A stretch of 64,000 nt of DNA from assembly GCF_003667275.1 (NCBI RefSeq), contig NZ_RCNV01000009.1, positions 62,001-126,000 on the forward strand, written 5' to 3'. The notes under the pieces are model-generated. The model was given only the letters and a program-made list of their open reading frames with translations. It had not been told where the DNA came from and searched no databases. Below, in pieces: positions 57,092 to 64,000 of this stretch (the first letter of the stretch is position 1; each line of letters begins with the position of its first letter). The stretch is from Mesonia aquimarina (GTDB taxonomy: Bacteria; Bacteroidota; Bacteroidia; Flavobacteriales; Flavobacteriaceae). The translations under genes were made by a program, and so were the position numbers.

Positions 57092-58846
57092 TTACTCATA
57101 ATTGTAATTCCAATTTACAATTCGTTCTCCCGTGTCTGGATTTTTTTTATTTTCTTTTTTTCCAAAAAACTCATTTTTTATTAATCTGCCGATATTAAAA
57201 ACATAAATATGAGAAAGACTGGAAATTGGATCATCAATAACTATAATCTTCTTTTTTCCAGTTTCTGTAACTTCCTGTTTTCCTTTACACATCTCAATAA
57301 AATACAAGAAACTGATAATCATTTTTTCTCCTTCGCTTAAGGAACGGAAAACCTTTTCTTCATTATCTTCTCGGACTATTTTGTATAAATTTTCAGAATG
57401 AGGTTCAATTTTAAAATCATTTATTCCTAAATCAATTAAACCGTCATTTATACTTTTAATTGCTTCTTTAATATTGACAGTTTGTTTTTGTTGTTCTGAA
57501 ATAATATTTCTTTGCTCAGAAATTTTATCATCTAAAGCTTCAATTGAATCGGTTAATTTATCCGATTTAATTTTTGAATTATTTTTTTCTTTATTATAGG
57601 ATTCAATGGTTTGGTCATAATCCCATCTCATATTCTCCCAAAATTGACTTTTTATTTTTGATCTAACTTTTGTTTTCTGGTCAATATTCTTATTATGTTC
57701 TAAAATTGAGGTATTGATTTGATCTACGAGTTCATTAAAATCTTGTGTAGCTTTTACCGAACTATCTAAGGCAATGGCAACACTCGGAGTTTTTATTTTA
57801 GACTCTATTTTCTCTTTATTTGATTCAACTATTTTCGTTAATCTGGCATATATAATTTCAAAGTCTTGTTTAAAGTCTTCGAATTTTGGATTTGTTTCAT
57901 ATATACTTTTATCTGGAATTGTCTTGATAGCATTAGAGTACTCATCTAAATAGGCTTTAAGTGAATTAAGATCAGATTCGTATGATTCATCAAAGTAACC
58001 TTGAATATTCTTTATCAGCTCATTGGTAATGCTTTTTTCTTGACAAAACGGACAATTTTGATTTTCTTCTAAAGGAGGATTGGGTAAGTATTCCAAACCA
58101 TCTTTAACCCAATCAGAATTACCTAGCTTAGTGATTAATTCCGATACGCTACTATTTTCATTACCAACAATTGCCTTGCTAAATAATTCTTTTGATTCAA
58201 TACCAGATGATGAAAAATTTATTTTTGGGACGTGAGTATATTTTTGAGCATTTTCACCAGAAATTGATTGTACTTCATCTTTAAGGTTTTCAATTGTTTT
58301 ACTTGGCTTTGTAGTTGGTTTTGATATGGATTCTATATGACTAAATAACTTATCTTTTGATCCTTTATGTCCTTCTAAGCAAAATTCAAGTACCCGATCA
58401 CCTCCGCTGTAATCAGTCTTAATTTTCCAAACAGTATTTTTTGCGTTATCAAGTTTATTATCTAACGATTTTTTTTCCTTTCCTAAATCTTCAATCTTTT
58501 TTTCTTTTACTTTATCAAGTTCATTAATTTCTTTTTCAGCTTCAGCTATTTTTATTTCGGCCTCCTTATTTTCTTTTGATAAAGTGAAAATACCTTTGAG
58601 ATTTTCAGATTCGAAAAAGCTCTCTTGTATGAAAGTTTGGTTATATACAAGTATTTCGTGATTATCATCTAAACCCTCAACGGAACAATTTTTAAATTTC
58701 TCAAGATCTCTTTTGAGCAGATAATTTGATAATGTGCTTTTACCCGTTCCATTTAAACCGTAAATCAGATTTACCTTCTTATCCGTTTCTAATATCGCTT
58801 GACTTTTATAGCTCGCTACTTTATTTAAATTTATCTTACTTATCAA
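57092..58846 (-). pseudogene. RloC-like ATPase, cut by an in-frame stop codon
   Basis: The 584 residues are the ATPase and coiled-coil part of an RloC/AAA_13-type protein: Walker A YGLNGTGKSTLSNYL (about residue 28), long coiled coils with a zinc-hook CPFC at about 264 (NQNCPFCQEKS), signature LSEGEKM and Walker B IIVIDDPISSLSH. Then TAA replaces a codon, and the frame resumes at once with VFILTHSLYFFYEI, which is the H-loop of the ATPase. The intact protein would have 739 residues. A single base change (CAA to TAA) would explain it. Sequencing error cannot be excluded. Confidence 0.75.
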
Positions 58847-58892
58847 TTCTTCAGTTTTTTATGAAACGATAGTTTTCTGGGGTATGGCGCAC

Positions 58893-59013
58893 ACCGTGTT
58901 TACATATAGTTTATTGCGTGTTTTAAGCACCTAATTTAGCAAATACAAACCAAATAGAAAATCCGCGAGGATTTTCGTAAGTAGGCTTGCACTAGCAATA
59001 AATTATATGCGGT
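58893..59013. repeat. Foldback repeat, copy 1
   Basis: Outer arms ACCG / CGGT and CATATAGTTTATTGC (58903-58917) / GCAATAAATTATATG (58995-59009) pair with one mismatch. The loop contains TAGCAAATACAAACC and a perfect inner hairpin GAAAATCC / GGATTTTC. A related element lies at 59967-60072. Together they frame the PutAbiC gene. Confidence 0.75.
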
Positions 59014-59040
59014 ATTGCAAACTGGCTTTTAATTTATTTC

Positions 59041-59916
59041 TTATCCTAAATTTCCTTTTCGAGATTCCCATTTCCTTTTTTCTTCCTCAAAGTTTTCTTC
59101 CTTAATTCGTAGATTTGAAAATTCTATTACTGGTTTTAAAAAAATTCTTGCTCTACTAAATCTGTAGCTTTGTTCTACACTAAAACCATTTTCAATGTAA
59201 TCTTCAGGCTCCATAAATTCCAATTCATCTTCTTGGATTTTAGAAATTCTTTCAATGACGCCCATTTTTACAAATCCAATATTAACAAAAAATAAATTTT
59301 TTAAGTCGTTTAATTCTTCAATCTCTAAATTTGATTTGAAAATTAACCTTTGTAAAACTTCTACGGTATTATAAATATTTTGTGCAAATTCAGTGATATT
59401 TGATTCGTTAGGATTGTATAATTTTAGTAATTTGATTATAGCAGTTTTCTTTTCTTTTTTAAATTGTTCATCTGATTTATCAATACCTTGATAAACTTCA
59501 TATAAGTTTTTATCAAGAAAAGTAATAGCTTCGTCTCCTTTCAACTTTTCCATATTAGTATCAAAGTTGAAATTCTCAATATATTTTTCAAATCTATTGA
59601 GTTGATTATAAACTAGACTAGTCGTTCTATTCATTAAAAACTCTTTGCGAGTTTCTTTCATTTCGTTTCTTTGTAATTCTAATTCAACTCGTTGATTTTG
59701 TAATTCCTGCTTTTGAATTAAAATTGTGACAATTACTCCAGCTAGAGCAAGACCTGAAAACAAAGCATTAAGTGCTCCATATGTGTCGCCAAAAGTTCCG
59801 CTTTTCGTCCAATCTGAGAAAAAATAATTTACGCCAAAAGGATATCCAATAGATATAATTATTAATAAAATTGCTATTAGAGTAAAATTCTTTAAATGAT
59901 TTTCTTTTTTGCTCAT
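59041..59916 (-). CDS. Putative phage abortive infection protein (PutAbiC-like)
   Basis: This 291-residue protein has two N-terminal membrane segments (about 11-30 and 45-65) around a conserved segment (SDWTKSGTFGDTYGALNALF), then a coiled coil (about 68-95) and a helical cytosolic domain (about 95-290). This is the layout of the PutAbiC family, thought to kill the cell by membrane damage when a phage is sensed. It is complete. Foldback repeats lie on both sides, so it may move as a unit. Confidence 0.75.
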   Translation of the reverse strand: MSKKENHLKNFTLIAILLIIISIGYPFGVNYFFSDWTKSGTFGDTYGALNALFSGLALAGVIVTILIQKQELQNQRVELELQRNEMKETRKEFLMNRTTSLVYNQLNRFEKYIENFNFDTNMEKLKGDEAITFLDKNLYEVYQGIDKSDEQFKKEKKTAIIKLLKLYNPNESNITEFAQNIYNTVEVLQRLIFKSNLEIEELNDLKNLFFVNIGFVKMGVIERISKIQEDELEFMEPEDYIENGFSVEQSYRFSRARIFLKPVIEFSNLRIKEENFEEEKRKWESRKGNLG

Positions 59917-59966
59917 AATTTATATAGAATCCTTACTTTTTTTCAGCCTGTTGGCAATGTCTCCTC

Positions 59967-60072
59967 CGGCTATGAGTAGTTGCGTGGATTAGCACTGAAC
60001 TTTGCAAATACACGCCAAACTGAAAATCCTCAAGTATTTTCTGAAGTAAGCGATATATAGCAATTACTTATA
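59967..60072. repeat. Foldback repeat, copy 2
   Basis: TATGAGTAGTTGC (59971-59983) pairs with GCAATTACTTATA (60060-60072); two G:T pairs replace A:T. The loop has TTTGCAAATACACGCCAAAC and GAAAATCC, like copy 1. It lies between the OLD-like gene and the PutAbiC start. Confidence 0.65.
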
Positions 60073-60083
60073 GTTGTGTCTAG

Positions 60084-62045
60084 TTATTTTATTATATCTT
60101 TTATTTCTTCAATCCAACCTAATGTTTTATTTATATCAGAGTTTTCAGTTATTTCTATATATTTTTCAGCAAAAACTATTTTGTTGTTGCCATAATTTTT
60201 ATTAAAAAAAGCTTTCAAAATATCTTTTTCGGAATCCTTTAAATCTAATGCGTTTTTAGAATAGATAGATTCTTCTCTTATACTTTCAGGTTTAATTAAT
60301 CGTTTTAATTCTTCATTGTCATTTGACAGATGTTTTAAAGCTTCTATGTAATGAGTTGAGTCTAATGAATCTTCTATTGTTGTTTCTGTAGTCAAATCAG
60401 AATTAATTTTGTGTAAAATTGTGTTATCGTTTTTATTAAATACTAACCTTTTAAAATACAGGTTTTTATTGTTAATGACGGTCTCTGCATCAACTCTATT
60501 TGCATCAGTGTCAATTAAACAAATTATTTTTCCTTTTTTGTCATAATCGGTATCTTTAAAAGGTCCCAATAAATAGTTATAAATTTTCATTACTTCTTCG
60601 TAACCTCCAACAGGTAGTATCCTTAGTTTTTGTTCTTGTATCTCTTTTTTAAAGTAATATTCAAAATATATTTTTTCTGATGAACCTTCACATATTATCC
60701 AATTATAAGGTTCTTCTTGAATTAAAGAAATAGTAATAGATTGTATTAAATCATTATAAGATTTAATACGATAATCTATTGATAAAGGTCCTCTAATTTT
60801 AGCTTTTTTATGTCTTTCTTTTTCTTGTTTTATAAATTCTCTAAAATTGCTTAAACTGAAAAAATCTGTTGTGATTTTATTGTCAGAATTTTTATTTATT
60901 GAAGTTGCCGTTCCTTCTGTTACGATTGGTAAAAAACCGTACCAATGAGTTGTAATTAAGATTTGATGATTTTCTCTAGCTATTTCAATTAACTTTTCGA
61001 ATTGTTCGTAACAATTACTAATATGTAATGATGATTCAGGTTCGTCAATTGCTATTATTAGGTTAGAATCTCTATCCAAATTCTTTTTTAAGAAAGAATA
61101 TGCTAAACCTATTAAAGCTTTTCTTTTTTCACCTGAACTTAGTTCATTTACAGATATTGTTTTTGTTGAACCAGGGATTTTTTTGTTAAGTTCTTTAATA
61201 GAAAAATAAGATTCAATTATTTTAGAAACTAAATCTGGCATTGTTAAGTTATTTTTATATTTACCCTTATAAGTATAGGTTTCTAAAACACTTTCAATGT
61301 CTTTTACAAATTTATCTAAATGTCCATTTATTTGATTAATAGTTTTTTGAGTAATTGCTTTTTCAATTTCTGATTGAACATTTTTGTCCATTAATTTTTG
61401 CATATCCTGTGTTTCTAACTTAGTATAAGTTTGAACATCAGTTTCTACAGGTATATATAAATACGAGTAATGTGAAATTATATATTCATAAAACCCATTA
61501 AAATATTCTTGCAATTCTGTTTCTTCATATTCTTTATGAGGTTTATCATTTATAAATGAAAGTTTCTTTTGATATGAACCAAAAAAACAACCACTACTTT
61601 TATATTTTCTTCCTACTAATAATAAAAAGTATTCATCAGGACTAAATTTTTCTTTAATTTTTTTTCTATGTTCATAAAAAGCTTCTAAAGATGCTCCCTT
61701 TGCCTTTTCATTTGTGCTCCATAAAAAATCTGATAAATTTTCAGCTTTTTTATATTGTTCTATATCTGCTTTTAAGGAATTACGTAATTTATTTTTAGGA
61801 ATTAAAAAAATAGGAAGAATATAAGGACTATTATTTCCACTTATACCTTCGGATTTAGCCTCATAATTGATAGACCAATCAGTAAAAGGTCTTTTGTTAA
61901 AAAAACAATCAAAGGACTCTAAAATAGAACTTTTTCCTGCTCCATTTTCACCAAGAATACTTGAGAATTTTGTGCCGTCAGATAATGGTAAATAGTTAAC
62001 TCCTTTATATATCTTATAATGTCTTATTATTAGTGATATTATCAT
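60084..62045 (-). CDS. OLD-like AAA ATPase with a TOPRIM nuclease domain
   Basis: This 653-residue protein starts with an SMC-type ATPase: Walker A LGENGAGKSSILES (about residue 32), signature LSSGEKRKALIGL and Walker B LIIAIDEPESSLH, and the H of ITTHWYGF. The C-terminal part is a TOPRIM domain with IICEGSSEKIYFEYY (catalytic E) and ICLIDTDANRVD (DxD). OLD-family nucleases give phage resistance by nicking DNA. It stands alone, without a helicase partner (as in Gabija). The subclass cannot be decided here. Confidence 0.8.
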   Translation of the reverse strand: MIISLIIRHYKIYKGVNYLPLSDGTKFSSILGENGAGKSSILESFDCFFNKRPFTDWSINYEAKSEGISGNNSPYILPIFLIPKNKLRNSLKADIEQYKKAENLSDFLWSTNEKAKGASLEAFYEHRKKIKEKFSPDEYFLLLVGRKYKSSGCFFGSYQKKLSFINDKPHKEYEETELQEYFNGFYEYIISHYSYLYIPVETDVQTYTKLETQDMQKLMDKNVQSEIEKAITQKTINQINGHLDKFVKDIESVLETYTYKGKYKNNLTMPDLVSKIIESYFSIKELNKKIPGSTKTISVNELSSGEKRKALIGLAYSFLKKNLDRDSNLIIAIDEPESSLHISNCYEQFEKLIEIARENHQILITTHWYGFLPIVTEGTATSINKNSDNKITTDFFSLSNFREFIKQEKERHKKAKIRGPLSIDYRIKSYNDLIQSITISLIQEEPYNWIICEGSSEKIYFEYYFKKEIQEQKLRILPVGGYEEVMKIYNYLLGPFKDTDYDKKGKIICLIDTDANRVDAETVINNKNLYFKRLVFNKNDNTILHKINSDLTTETTIEDSLDSTHYIEALKHLSNDNEELKRLIKPESIREESIYSKNALDLKDSEKDILKAFFNKNYGNNKIVFAEKYIEITENSDINKTLGWIEEIKDIIK

Positions 62046-62202
62046 TTATTATTTCTGTTTCTAATTAGGCACAATAGGTTATATTGTAACAAATATTCCG
62101 TTTTATAATAATTATTCCAAGATGATTTTTTGTTATGGTTGTAGTAAAGAAAGAATGAGTTTCTAAGCCAATTCAAGAATTATAGAAAGTATAATTCTAA
62201 CT

Positions 62203-62421
62203 CTATTTGTTCGGCAACTCAATATCCTTACAAACTTTTTTAAAAAGAAAACCGGGATCCTCATCTACAGCTAACGCAATTAAATATAACTCTCTAACTC
62301 TTAATTGAGTGCTTGGATTATTCGCCAATTCACTCAACCGAGTTTTGCTAATTCCTGTTTTACGAGAAACATCTGATCTATTAATAGATTTTTTAGCAAA
62401 ATAGAGCCCTAGTTCAGTCAT
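62203..62421 (-). CDS. Small Cro/CI-type helix-turn-helix regulator
   Basis: The 72 residues fold as an HTH_3 domain: LYFAKKSINRSDVSRKTGIS contains the recognition helix, with TRLSELANNPSTQLRVREL after it. ATG 62421 is preferred over the ATG one codon upstream. It is divergent from the sigma-factor gene and shares its 200-base upstream region, so it could control that gene. Confidence 0.8.
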   Translation of the reverse strand: MTELGLYFAKKSINRSDVSRKTGISKTRLSELANNPSTQLRVRELYLIALAVDEDPGFLFKKVCKDIELPNK

Positions 62422-62491
62422 CAATTTATCTTCTTTTCAATACATAAAGTTAGGCTTTAAGTTAAAGTTTTCCGATTATCTAAACTTTTAC

Positions 62492-62522
62492 TTGTGATTT
62501 TATCTTTTAATCAATACATTTA
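62492..62522 (+). promoter_or_regulatory. Candidate promoter of the sigma-factor gene
   Basis: TTG at 62492-62494 and TACATTTA at 62515-62522 (one mismatch to TAnnTTTG) are separated by 20 bases. They lie about 105 bases before the sigma-factor start. Low confidence. Confidence 0.3.
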
Positions 62523-62627
62523 TTCCGAATTTAAGAACATATTATCATAATAAATAAAATATTATTTTAACTGATAAACACAATATCCCATTTCACACCC
62601 TCATTTCTGCTTTAAAAAAAGCTAAAA

Positions 62628-63461
62628 ATGCGCGTTAAAGCCCGAAATCTTATGCAAACCCAAGACTTCCAAAACCTAAAACAAGGTAAGCCCATCGCTT
62701 TAGAACACCTCTATCAACAATACAGTCGCATGCTTTTTTGGTTGGGCAAGGAATTGATACGGGATGAGTTCGTGATTGAAACCTTGGTACAAGAAAGTTT
62801 TTTAACCCTATGGAAACATCGGGATACGCTAGAAACCCCACAGCACATCTTCTTTTTCCTGCGCTATGTCATGAAACGGGAATGCACCTATTATTACTGT
62901 CGGCCCAAAAATAAGTTTAACCGTTCCATCAACCGACTCAGTTTTTACGGCAACTATGAAGATTATATGCTAGGGCACGATCCGGTGGCGGAGGAAGATG
63001 AACATTTATTGGAACAAGAAGCTACCCAACGAGCCTTTGAACAGGTTAAAAACGTACTCCCCTACTTGAGTGCCGAGCGAAGTCGGCTGATCGAACTTTG
63101 CATTACCTATGGCTTTCAGTATAAAGCCATTGCCGAGGTGATGGGAAAAGGAATTACCCAAACCGCCAATGAGGTAAAACGTGCCATTGCCGAACTCAAA
63201 AGCATCCTGCGGCAAGACAATGCCCTTGAACCGGAAAAGCCCCAAAAGGCGCTAAAGCTACAAGGCAAAATGACCGAGGAACAAGCCAAGGTGTTTCAAT
63301 TGCGTTGTGAAGAGGCCTATTCCTTTGCCCGTATCGCGGAAGAATTAAACTGCTCTCAAAAAGAAGCGCAACAGGAGTTTATGACCGCCTATAGCTTTAT
63401 GCAGCAACAGCACGAACAACAAACAAACTCCCTCGGGGCAAGCCTCCAAGGCATTCGTTAG
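62628..63461 (+). CDS. ECF-type sigma factor linked to a Cas12f-like gene
   Basis: This 277-residue sigma factor is longer than a usual ECF factor (about 170-200). Region 2 spans about 25-92 (LEHLYQQYSRMLFWLGKELI, ETLVQESFLTLWKHRDTL). A first region-4-like helix-turn-helix lies at about 132-194 (LPYLSAERSRLIELC, GFQYKAIAEVMG) and a second at about 213-262 (MTEEQAKVFQLRCEEAYSF, ARIAEELNCS). No anti-sigma (FecR-type) gene is adjacent. The gene has more G+C than its left neighbours. The next gene, 72 bases downstream, is Cas12f-like, so it is likely a partner in RNA-guided transcription. ATG 62652 is a possible alternative start. Confidence 0.88.
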   Translation: MRVKARNLMQTQDFQNLKQGKPIALEHLYQQYSRMLFWLGKELIRDEFVIETLVQESFLTLWKHRDTLETPQHIFFFLRYVMKRECTYYYCRPKNKFNRSINRLSFYGNYEDYMLGHDPVAEEDEHLLEQEATQRAFEQVKNVLPYLSAERSRLIELCITYGFQYKAIAEVMGKGITQTANEVKRAIAELKSILRQDNALEPEKPQKALKLQGKMTEEQAKVFQLRCEEAYSFARIAEELNCSQKEAQQEFMTAYSFMQQQHEQQTNSLGASLQGIR

Positions 63462-63533
63462 AAACAAATTTTCAATTTCAAGGCAAGCCTCGGGGAGTAA
63501 TCCCGTTGGCGGTGCCAAAAACCGGTATCTAAG
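63462..63533 (+). other. Spacer between sigma and Cas12f-like genes with two small hairpins
   Basis: The 72 bases are G+C-rich in the middle and can form CGGG / CCCG (63491-63505) and TTGGC / GCCAA (63505-63517, a perfect five-base stem with a three-base loop). GGCAAGCCTC occurs here and also in the last codons of the sigma gene. It could be an mRNA structure that controls translation of the second gene, or part of a guide RNA. Not resolved. Confidence 0.35.
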
Positions 63534-64000
63534 ATGAAAAAGAATACGATCAAACTCACCCGAAAAATACAAGTGGTAGTCGATCTCCCCACAGCGGAAG
63601 AACGCAAAGAAGCCATCGGAAAACTATACGACTGGCAAGATCGCGCGTATAGAACAGCAAACCTGATGGCTTCGCACCTCTATGTACAGGAAATGATAAA
63701 AGAATTCTTTTACCTATCGGAAGGGATACAATACAAACTAGTCGATGAACAAAAAGAACCAAACGGCATCTTACAAACCTCCCGGATGAATACCATCTAT
63801 CAGGTCACCTCCAAACGTTTTAAAGGCAAGATGCCCACCAACATTATTTCCTGCTTAAAGGCGACTATGTACAGTAATTTTAAAAAGAACCGTGATGCTT
63901 ATTGGCGGGGCGAAAGTTCCTTGATGAACTTTAAACGGGATATGCCTTTTCCTTTTACCACCGAAGGCATGAGCAAACTGGTCTATGACAACGAAAAGAA
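63534..64000 (+). CDS. Cas12f/TnpB-like protein, N-terminal part (possible nuclease-dead Cas12f)
   Basis: The frame is open from ATG to the window edge and gives the first 155 residues. It starts KNTIKLTRKIQVVVDLP, like the first strand of Cas12f wedge domains. A helical REC-like region follows (EERKEAIGKLYDWQDRAYRT and MNTIYQVTSKRFKGKMPTNI), then SNFKKNRDAYWRGESSLMNF and RDMPFPFT, the return to the wedge seen in Cas12f and TnpB. The RuvC and zinc-finger regions are outside, so activity or loss of it cannot be judged. The sigma-factor neighbour, with no CRISPR array or cas1/cas2 in view, fits a dCas12f used for transcription rather than defence. Confidence 0.75.
   Translation, partial: MKKNTIKLTRKIQVVVDLPTAEERKEAIGKLYDWQDRAYRTANLMASHLYVQEMIKEFFYLSEGIQYKLVDEQKEPNGILQTSRMNTIYQVTSKRFKGKMPTNIISCLKATMYSNFKKNRDAYWRGESSLMNFKRDMPFPFTTEGMSKLVYDNEK

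Noticed and set aside
58893-60072. The foldback repeats were considered as integron attC sites.
   Set aside because: The folding fits, but no GTTRRRY / RYYYAAC core pair was found at the ends and no integrase gene is in the window. Kept only as a cassette-like observation.
60084-62045. The AAA-TOPRIM gene was considered as part of a retron, PARIS or Gabija system.
   Set aside because: No reverse transcriptase, no separate DUF4435-type TOPRIM gene and no UvrD-like helicase lie next to it.
63462-63533. The sigma/Cas12f spacer was considered as the complete guide RNA.
   Set aside because: At 72 bases it seems short for a Cas12f scaffold plus guide, and it lies between two coding regions. The guide is more likely outside the window. 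It is kept as a low-confidence structural note.
1-64000. A search by eye for tRNA, rRNA, insertion sequences and riboswitches.
   Set aside because: No T-loop/anticodon pattern, no rRNA segment, no transposase with terminal repeats and no recognised riboswitch was seen.

Overview
The window looks like a chromosomal segment of a marine- or soil-type Flavobacteriaceae (Bacteroidota). The evidence is an AT-rich sequence, promoter -7 boxes of the Bacteroidota type (TAnnTTTG), a SusC-like TonB receptor, a PorV/PorQ-family outer-membrane protein, Lnt, LptB, TatC, and many secreted proteins ending their signal peptides in AQ. No rRNA, tRNA, CRISPR array or intact transposase was seen. The exact genus cannot be told from this sequence.

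Layout. Bases 1-10945 are core genes: the end of an SRPBCC gene, a cyclophilin-FKBP fusion, recQ, then kdsD-tatC-AhpD-like-lptB on the plus strand, pssA, a PorV/PorQ-like protein and lnt. Bases 10947-19184 hold a minus-strand fimbria-like locus: an AraC-type regulator, four single-domain pilin-like proteins, a PapD-like chaperone, a two-domain tip-like protein and a 919-residue usher-like barrel. Its AraC gene and first pilin share a repeated ATCGATTAA motif, and a terminator follows the pilin gene likely to be most expressed. Bases 19495-24495 carry a WecE-type aminotransferase, an ABC-F ATPase coupled to a methyltransferase, and a MacB/LolD-type ATPase. Bases 24592-33876 are a siderophore/iron locus resembling Bacteroides Xus: AraC regulator, TonB receptor, DUF4374 lipoprotein, ankyrin protein, DUF2271 protein, and a PepSY-flavodoxin-FNR reductase. 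Bases 33877-35809 are a gene-free island of composite repeats.

From about 36.9 kb to the end the window is accessory. Bases 39.2-46.3 kb are a gene graveyard with three RhuM copies or remnants, two copies of the 5' end of map, a broken DUF559 gene and a broken YgjP-like peptidase, mixed with intact genes (ParDE, DUF4256, lipoproteins, an ACP-like protein). Bases 46.3-62.4 kb are a minus-strand defence island: AbiH with a PD-(D/E)XK-type nuclease and a possible UDG-fold protein in a gapless operon; a type I restriction locus in the order hsdM-hsdS-prrC-hsdR, the same order as the E. coli prr locus; an RloC-like anticodon nuclease split by one in-frame stop codon; a PutAbiC gene framed by foldback repeats; and an OLD-like AAA-TOPRIM nuclease.

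The most striking item is at the right edge. A 277-residue sigma factor with region 2 and two region-4-like helix-turn-helix domains lies 72 bases upstream of a gene whose first 155 residues resemble the N-terminus of Cas12f/TnpB-type RNA-guided proteins. Both are richer in G+C than their neighbours. This matches the layout of the recently described Bacteroidota systems in which a nuclease-dead Cas12f and a sigma-E factor carry out RNA-guided transcription. The window ends before the RuvC domain and before any downstream guide RNA, so loss of nuclease activity and the guide cannot be checked here.
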